Assembly (NCBI RefSeq): GCF_018143015.1
Contig: NC_054740.1
Coordinates: forward strand, 74,111,856-74,175,855
DNA length: 64,000 nucleotides
Source: Lytechinus variegatus
Lineage: Eukaryota > Echinodermata > Echinoidea > Temnopleuroida > Toxopneustidae
Reading direction: 5' to 3'
This document shows positions 58,901 through 64,000 of the stretch, piece by piece; the first letter of the stretch is position 1, and the number at the start of each line of letters is the position of its first letter. Position numbers and translations under genes: made by a program. Below the pieces are notes generated by a model. That model saw only the letters and a program-made list of their open reading frames with translations, did not search any database and had not been told where the DNA came from.

Positions 58901-60895
58901 CTTATCAAAATTTAAGGGTGTATATGTTTTTATATCATAATATTTGACATAAATTATGGGACATGTTTATTCCCTTTCTTCAAAGCGTACACTGCAATGG
59001 ATTCGATGTTCGAGGATACATGTATAATCCGAATTCACGATTAGGTCACTGAACATCGGCCTGTATTCCCCCTATTCATCGTTTAACTAACACTTATTTA
59101 TAGGTATATTTTTAATGCGTTGGTAAAATAAAGTTATCAATATTATTTGCAGCATTATCTTATGAGATAAATCTTATCCTCAGTGCAAGTGGCTATTGAG
59201 CAAAATTAGAGAGGGGTCAGAAAAACGAGCAGAAAATACGAAAAGGGAAAAAGGAAGCCAAATTGAGAACAGAGAGAAGGGGACGAAGACAAAGAAGAGT
59301 GTACTAAAATTGATTAATCATCATTGGCTTTGTTTCAAATGTATTTCCATGTAGATGTATTACATAACTCGATTTTCACCCTTCATTTCTGTAAAGGTGA
59401 CACTTCATCAGAGCTTGCAATAAATCCCAGGTATGTAAATTGATATGTTTTGTTATATATCACTATACAATATTTAGTACGATCTCGTAAGTTTTCCTAA
59501 AAATAATAAATGGAATATTTTTCTAATGTTAAGCTTAAGCAAGTAATAACATTTTATTTGTTCCCCTAAAATATTTAAAAAAAAATAAAAGACAATTTAT
59601 CCATTAACGTCAGACATACAATGTGAATGTAACGGTTTAACACTTACACGATATTATGAAGTGAAGTTTATGAAACTTTTACGAAAGGATTTCTTTGCGT
59701 ACTTTTGATTTGCAGATCAGCCAATGGATCTCGTGTTTATTATAAAAACAGAGAAGAGGAACAGAGAAATGTACATAGTGGTACCAGTGTAAAGCTCCTC
59801 CCACATGGGGCTGATGAGGGGGGTAATAATGAATCAGCCATCAAATTGTTACCAGATAACCAGCATCTCCAAACTTCAGAGTGGGTTCAGAGGGAATTCG
59901 TAGAACAAATAAGAGCAATCCCATCGGAAAAATCTCCGAATCGACCGGGCACCCCTGATACCGTTGTCACCTCTCTGCTAACTGATGAAGAGGATATATC
60001 GCCAAAGACCACTGCTGTGGTACACCAGAGTGGAACCCATGACAAAATCTTCAAGTTTCATCCTCGCGGCAGTCTTCATGGAGAAGGACAGCATGGAAAC
60101 AATGAGACCGAACAAGCCAGGTCGATCCAGATAAACATTGGTCGTACCCTCAACAATATTCCAGAGAATGGAAGTGTTGATGATGGAAAAGATTTGGAAG
60201 ACCATGGCATAACTGGTGAGGGTTTGGACAAAGATAAGCACAGTAGTGGGAGTAGTAACTCAGACGACGAAGTGTTTGAATTGGAAAGGGATGGGAGTTG
60301 TAGGTCTACATGTTTTGCAAAATTAGGTTCTAACAATAACTCACAATTTCGCGACAGGTTTAAGGAAGGAGCATATTCTTCCACAAAGAGCCCGTTTGAC
60401 CAAAGCTCTGGAAATGGAAGACAGGTATCATATGGCCGTGCCGATGAATTTGCTTCAGATTCGCAAGTGGTTGAGGCTCAAATCAAACGGAACAAGCAAC
60501 CTCAATTCAAAGGTGAGAAGCATCCTGATAAAGAAGTGGAAAGTGAGGGGGAACGTCTTATTCCAATGAAATCGAATCAACCCAGTGGATCACTTGGTCC
60601 TTCAAAATTGCAAGCGTCTGGTGAATACCAGGAAAGTCCAGAAGTAAAGCGAAGGGCACCTAGAAGCGCCCCTCCGGACAGGGCCTCTCCTCCAGATACT
60701 ACTGGTAGTATTCACGCTAATCATGTTCATTTGACTGTTCAAGGAGATGTTAAGTTTGATTTCAACAATCATGTCAGTGATGTGCATGTGGGTGATAGAA
60801 CAATAAATAACAACGATTATACTAAAATCTTTCCTCAAAACACTAACGTTACAGGTGAATTCAATAGGTCTTCTACTGGACGTCATACCCGTTAG
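55952..60895 (+). CDS. Single-pass membrane protein with long tail and C-terminal RHIM-like repeats (6 exons; frame break in exon 4)
   Basis: No family recognised. Exons: 55952-56029 (Met, then a signal peptide with LWVIFVLVG, ending SCSFA), 56528-56654, 57511-57561, 58095-58266, 59397-59430 and 59716-60895 (stop TAG). Phases agree at every junction. Exons 2 and 3 give about 60 residues of amphipathic helix (ISHDLRQPIIARLVRDAND, then a Leu/Ile-rich stretch) with one Cys. Exon 4 holds the transmembrane helix (GVAVITIIVLVVCYM) and a basic stop-transfer RRKYGR. Exon 6 is a hydrophilic 392-residue tail, Ser/Asp/Glu-rich, with a Pro-rich patch (APRSAPPDRASPP) and then two NHV-x-x-V-x-G-D repeats at about 60710-60800. 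Exon 4 is 172 bp where 171 would fit. The frame arriving from exon 3 meets a TGA at 58232 and the transmembrane frame has a TGA at 58131, so a 1-bp indel near the CCCC at 58137-58140 is likely. AATAAA signals lie at 61791 and 63215. Confidence 0.7.
57590..57800. repeat. Short inverted/direct repeat in an intron
   Basis: GAGTCTGCATAGCAGACTA occurs twice (57646 and 57741), itself a palindrome, around a segment with GACAGCTCGCTTCGCTCGCCC. It lies in intron 3 of the receptor-like gene and is not coding. Confidence 0.5.
58352..58893. mobile_element. hAT-like MITE, second intact copy
   Basis: Same family as 46124-46676, flanked by GAAAAATC on both sides (58344-58351, 58894-58901). The two copies match closely along their length, with a few base changes and a short deletion near 58535. 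It lies in intron 4 of the receptor-like gene, 86 bp after the transmembrane exon. Confidence 0.87.
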
Positions 60896-61800
60896 GTTGA
60901 AAATGTTGATTTATTGTACTTCTTTCCCCTCTTTTAATCAAACAGGGTTGGAATTTTCGCAGAGAAAGAAATCGAGACGTTAGATATTTTGGGAAGAAGG
61001 ATAATACAGACTAAGACAATCCCATGTAGTAACCTTTCAATACATCCCACTCCCATTTTATTCAACTTTTAATTCATTTACTGCTCTTGTCATTATTAGC
61101 GTATTGAATTTCAAGTCATGAACTTGAAAACTATCAAATAGAAGAGCCCACATCATAAGGGTTTTGATGTCAATACCCTATTCACTTTAAGGAATTGACT
61201 TTTTGAATGGGAATCAAATGATGTGAATTTGAATAATAAGGAAGTACAAATAGTGTCGTCTTTTGTACTCATTTAGTATTTTAGAGATTATCTTTGAAAT
61301 ATCCTACCTTTAATTTTGATAGGGTAAGGCCATTTTTCTACAGCAGGACGAATGGGAAAAAAGAATAAGAATGCACGAGACACCTTCAAGCCTGTGTCTG
61401 GGGCATTAAAGCAAATCAAGCAAATCACGTGAGCATTCCAAGGAGAAATCTGAGTAATTAAATGCAGTTTGTTAATCTGCTCCAAAGACTATCTAAATAA
61501 TTTTATTGATTACATATATGAAGAAAGGCATTTGCCCCATCTTATTTCCCAATGTTTCTGTCCAGATACTGAGGGCAATATTTCAAAAGTTAACTCCCAG
61601 TATCTGTCTATGAAAAGAAAACAGAAAGTTCAAGTTTTGTTGAGTATGAAATGAGATGGCGATCTTATGATATTTTATTGCATATTCTCTTTCATTTGAT
61701 GATAAACTTGCAATGGACAACTGATATTGTGCTGTAATTGTTTTAAACATCATTTTGTTTTGCTTATTCAATGTAGACGTTTGTATTACAAATAAAATTT
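60896..61800 (+). other. Probable 3' UTR of the receptor-like gene
   Basis: AT-rich with no exon. The AATAAA at 61791-61796 is the first strong polyadenylation signal after the stop; another at 63215-63220 could serve a longer form. The end of the transcript cannot be set from sequence alone. Confidence 0.45.
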
Positions 61801-62578
61801 CTTTGTATTTTGTTTGAAAAATATATGATAAATATGATTGAAAGCAGCAATGAAAGAAAAGAAATTGCGGAAAACGTGTTATTTTTATAACGAATTTATA
61901 AAAGATAAAACTCGTTCCTACACAGTCACATTGTTGAATGGTGGAACATCATCATTGCCATCATTAAACTTCATCTATATTTGCCTACACTTAAACGAAT
62001 CGACTATACGTGACAGTACTAGTCATTGAGATTCATTATAAAAACTGACTATTTTTAATGTATTGAAATTCGAATGCTGCATGATATCATTTCACTCCTT
62101 ATTGTCAAATACAGATTTACTGTCAATATCATACGAGTGTTTAATTCAAAGAATTTGTGAACATTTTGAACATCATCATTGATCAGAGCAAATTTGTAGA
62201 GTATAGATTGCAACAATGGCGACTAGAAATTATTTGAGGATTTTGTCATATTTGGAAAGGTTGTATCATTCTTAATATTTTGTTATAATATGTAGGGGTA
62301 TAGCTTTTTGTCATTTTAACTCGGTCGATAGTCCGATGTATTCAAGTTACTTGTGCGTACATATTTTAGTATATAAGTTAGGCTTTATGTGTTCCGTGGT
62401 GAAATATCTAAAGCATATCATAAGCTTTTAAATGTTGAACAATTCGAAAAATATTCTAACATCCCAAAAGAATAATGGTTATGTAACTTATATGATTATT
62501 TATGGAATATGAATCTGCCGTTGAGATATTAGGAATTTTTTTTCATAATATTAAGATACGATAGGTTTTCATTGCTTG

Positions 62579-62612
<34 letters not shown>

Positions 62613-63780
62613 CTTCCATTCTGTCTCACGATGAAAAATTTTTAAGCAATATTCATCTAAACTATTAAAATAAGTTTTTGATGTTTTAATTAACAATGCT
62701 CTATGTGCCACACAAAATGCATTGTAACCTATTTTACTATTGTACCATTGTGAGATGTAAATATTGACGGTAAATGGTTTTGTATTGGTTGGATATACGA
62801 TATTTTTCTGATGTGTTTTAATATATTTTTTGTTAACTTTGGTGTGCAGCTTTCATAATTTCCAATACCATATGCATAAATCATTATCATTTTACTTTAA
62901 ATGTGAAATTGAAAAAGACCTACAATTTACCTTTGTATATATAAATATATATCGTAATTCTTTTATTTTGAAATGTAATAATCGCTGCTATGTGGCACTT
63001 AGACAAACGTGTACAGACTGTTTCAATACTAAAAGCTTGACTAATTATGACAGCTTTTTTATCTGTCTTCACAACTGTAACATTGTCTTGTAAATATTAC
63101 CTTAGTAAATCAGCGCTTTGGGGTATTTCTTCAGCCTATGGCTATATCCTTCATTTTTAACTTGCAGTACTCTGTGAAACTGTCTTTCACTTGTTAATCT
63201 TAATTATTAATGAGAATAAAGTCTGAAATCAATCACATGTCATATCGTGCGTGTTTACAGTCATGTTTTGAAGTGTGTTGATTTTGAGCTAGGACCATGA
63301 GAATGGAATTGGGAGAACTGTTTCAAAGTCGCATAAGGATAAATGTCTAGTATCTTGATCTGATAATAATTATCTGAGCGATCTCAACCAAGTATCTAGC
63401 AACCATCCTCCCCGAAAATATGTATCGTGTGTTGCACCACAAACTGTCAAACCGCAACAATTTATGCCAAAACTGACACAAAATTGCCCCCCCCCCCCTT
63501 GCACTAATTGTCGCCTCGCGACAATTTGTGCTGCACGTGCCGGTCTCAATTTTTAAGCATATTGTACCGATTTGTGTCGGCAAAAAGAAACCTAGAACCA
63601 CATATTGTCGCCCATTACACAAATTGTCTTCAATCACCAGTCTGGTGTGTAGTGTATGTGCATCATGGTGTGTGTTGTTGTTGTTTGTGGTAGGGTTATG
63701 TGCGTTGTGTTAGAGATGGTGCGTCTGTGTGTGTGTGTATTGTGTGAATTACTTTTTTTTCATTATTTTTTCGGGGGGGG
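61801..63780. other. AT-rich downstream interval, no gene seen
   Basis: It may be an extended 3' UTR or intergenic DNA. (TA)n followed by (CA)n occurs at 62579-62610. 63420-63640 has inverted ACAATTTGTG / CACAAATTGT and TTGTCGC words around a poly-C tract (63487-63498), probably an old palindromic element. 63660-63745 is GT-rich. Confidence 0.45.
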
Positions 63781-64000
63781 GGGTTATATCCACTTGCAGT
63801 AACATTTGGTCAAACTCTTTGATCGTCTAATACCATATGAGCTACATACCCATTTGCTCTAGTAAGATTTGGGTCGAACTTCACTTGGTCGAATCCTTGC
63901 TTGGTCTCTTGACCACTCGGTGTAATTGCCGAATCGTCGAATTAGTCAAATGGTCTAATCGCCTTTTCGTCTAAATGGCAAATAAATATTTCCAGTCTGT
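63781..64000. repeat. Partial dispersed repeat with GGTC-AAT phrases, cut by the window edge
   Basis: Short phrases of the form TGGTCxAAT / GTCGAAT / GTCTAAT recur every 10-20 bases (for example GGTCGAATCC, GTCGAATTAGTC, GGTCTAATCGCC, GTCTAAATGGC). This is a degenerate short-period repeat, with no coding potential. Its right end is outside the window. Confidence 0.5.

Overview
The window looks like AT-rich, intron- and repeat-rich nuclear DNA from a marine invertebrate. A sea urchin or other echinoderm-type deuterostome is my best guess, based on long fold-back elements, many palindromic MITEs, tRNA-derived SINEs and LINE reverse-transcriptase relics. The species cannot be fixed from the sequence alone. 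There are no operons, ribosome binding sites or other prokaryotic features. Coding sequence is a few percent of the window and is split into short exons with GT/AG borders, so almost all long open frames here are chance or repeat-derived.

Host genes. (1) On the minus strand at 2412-3542, four phase-compatible putative exons start with a signal peptide. They look like the 5' part of a secreted or membrane protein, perhaps GPR180/TMEM145-like, running off the left edge. (2) Two tandem plus-strand paralogues of a classical short-chain dehydrogenase/reductase of the DHRS11 type lie at 11209-22107 (255 aa) and 26424-39528 (254 aa). Each has seven exons with identical intron phases and an intact Asn-Ser-Tyr-Lys tetrad. 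(3) At 55952-60895 on the plus strand, a six-exon gene encodes a signal peptide, a small helical ectodomain, one transmembrane helix and a tail of about 400 residues. The tail ends in two similar beta-type repeats that resemble RHIM/amyloid signalling motifs. Its transmembrane exon is one base too long to stay in frame. (4) At 40935-44277, pseudogene copies of exons 1 and 2 of gene (1) are present. Exon 2 is broken by a MITE, and exon 1 lies in a nearly perfect 1.79 kb tandem duplication.

Layout. 1-9515 is a large inverted-repeat structure with arms of about 1.36 kb. Its interior carries gene (1), a piggyBac-like palindromic element, a 50-bp tandem array and a TTAA MITE. A second hairpin of 3.9 kb (11391-15325) fills intron 1 of the first dehydrogenase. 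20.2-24.5 kb is a MITE and microsatellite cluster around the end of that gene. Intron 1 of the second dehydrogenase (26.6-33.0 kb) holds SINEs, a Harbinger-like MITE and a broken hAT-like MITE. 40.8-46.7 kb is the pseudogene and duplication block. 51.1-54.9 kb is a third fold-back element with a nested SINE. The receptor-like gene follows, then its 3' UTR and mostly featureless AT-rich DNA to the right edge.

The functional content is therefore two NAD(P)-dependent oxidoreductase paralogues, probably acting on carbonyl or steroid-like substrates, plus a candidate single-pass signalling receptor. The most unusual material is the inverted-repeat architecture and the receptor's C-terminal motif.
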